A stretch of DNA of 12,791 nt from an uncultured Ruminococcus sp. (GTDB lineage Bacteria; Bacillota; Clostridia; Oscillospirales; Ruminococcaceae). The DNA lies in NCBI GenBank assembly GCA_900545285.1, contig UQYK01000055.1:1-12791 (forward strand), written 5' to 3'. Both the position numbers and the translations under genes were made by a program. This document shows, piece after piece, positions 12,738 to 12,791 of the stretch (its first letter is position 1; each line of letters starts with the position of its first letter). The notes beneath the pieces are model-generated. The model did no database searches, was not told where the DNA came from, and saw only the letters and a list, made by a program, of their open reading frames with translations.

Positions 12738-12791
12738 GAACCTGTCTTCATAAGAAATATATGTGGATTTTCGAGCATAATTTTGTTGCAG
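12738..12791 (-). repeat. Palindromic repeat, copy 3 (inverted, cut by window end)
   Basis: The reverse complement of 12738-12791 matches 7222-7275 of copy 2 at 52 of 54 bases by eye. It is therefore the right arm in opposite orientation to copies 1 and 2. It begins with GAACCTGTCTTCATAAG directly after TTA, the same flank as copy 2. The remainder, including the centre, is outside the window. Confidence 0.88.

Noticed and set aside
11032..12738. A 568-codon open frame on the plus strand opposite groEL
   Set aside because: Same reason: shadow of the GroEL coding strand, with low-complexity composition and no start signal.

Overview
The window reads as chromosomal DNA of a Gram-positive anaerobe of the class Clostridia. 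A Ruminococcus-like Oscillospiraceae member is my best guess, which is an inference and not a measured placement. Support comes from the hrcA-grpE-dnaK-dnaJ heat-shock operon with a perfect CIRCE operator, strong AAAGGAG-type ribosome-binding sites, consensus sigma-A promoters, a lipoprotein, a lipoteichoic-acid-synthase-type enzyme and a BioY-type biotin transporter. No tRNA, rRNA, CRISPR array or transposase gene is visible.

Layout. Positions 1-90 hold the right half of a dispersed palindromic repeat, followed by a bidirectional terminator. From 5914 down to 109 on the minus strand lies the heat-shock operon: promoter and CIRCE, hrcA, grpE, an unexpected small lipoprotein gene, dnaK, dnaJ, terminator. 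The lipoprotein gene sits between grpE and dnaK and uses a GTG start just behind the grpE stop. A divergent plus-strand unit starts from a perfect TTGACA-N17-TATAAT promoter at 6038-6066, with a BirA-like inverted repeat at the transcription start. It encodes BioY and, overlapping it by 8 nt, a cysteine-rich DUF1284-type protein. A complete 161-bp copy of the palindromic repeat (7115-7275) lies exactly at the stop codon of the DUF1284 gene and separates it from its likely terminator. A plus-strand short-chain dehydrogenase with its own promoter follows. Next comes a 329-nt intergenic region with a promoter and a leader that contains a convincing intrinsic terminator upstream of an LTA-synthase-type gene and a FlK-type hot-dog thioesterase. 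Two terminators separate these from groEL, which runs on the minus strand. A third copy of the repeat, inverted and cut by the window end, lies 59 nt upstream of groEL.

How the genes fit together. HrcA represses its own operon through CIRCE. DnaK, DnaJ and GrpE form one folding machine and GroEL another, but groES and a groE CIRCE are not in view. The biotin transporter unit, the dehydrogenase and the LTA-synthase/thioesterase pair look like separate housekeeping or envelope units. The most unusual items are the three-copy palindromic repeat family, the lipoprotein gene inside the chaperone operon, the terminator-bearing leader before the LTA-synthase-type gene, and the BirA-like site in front of bioY.
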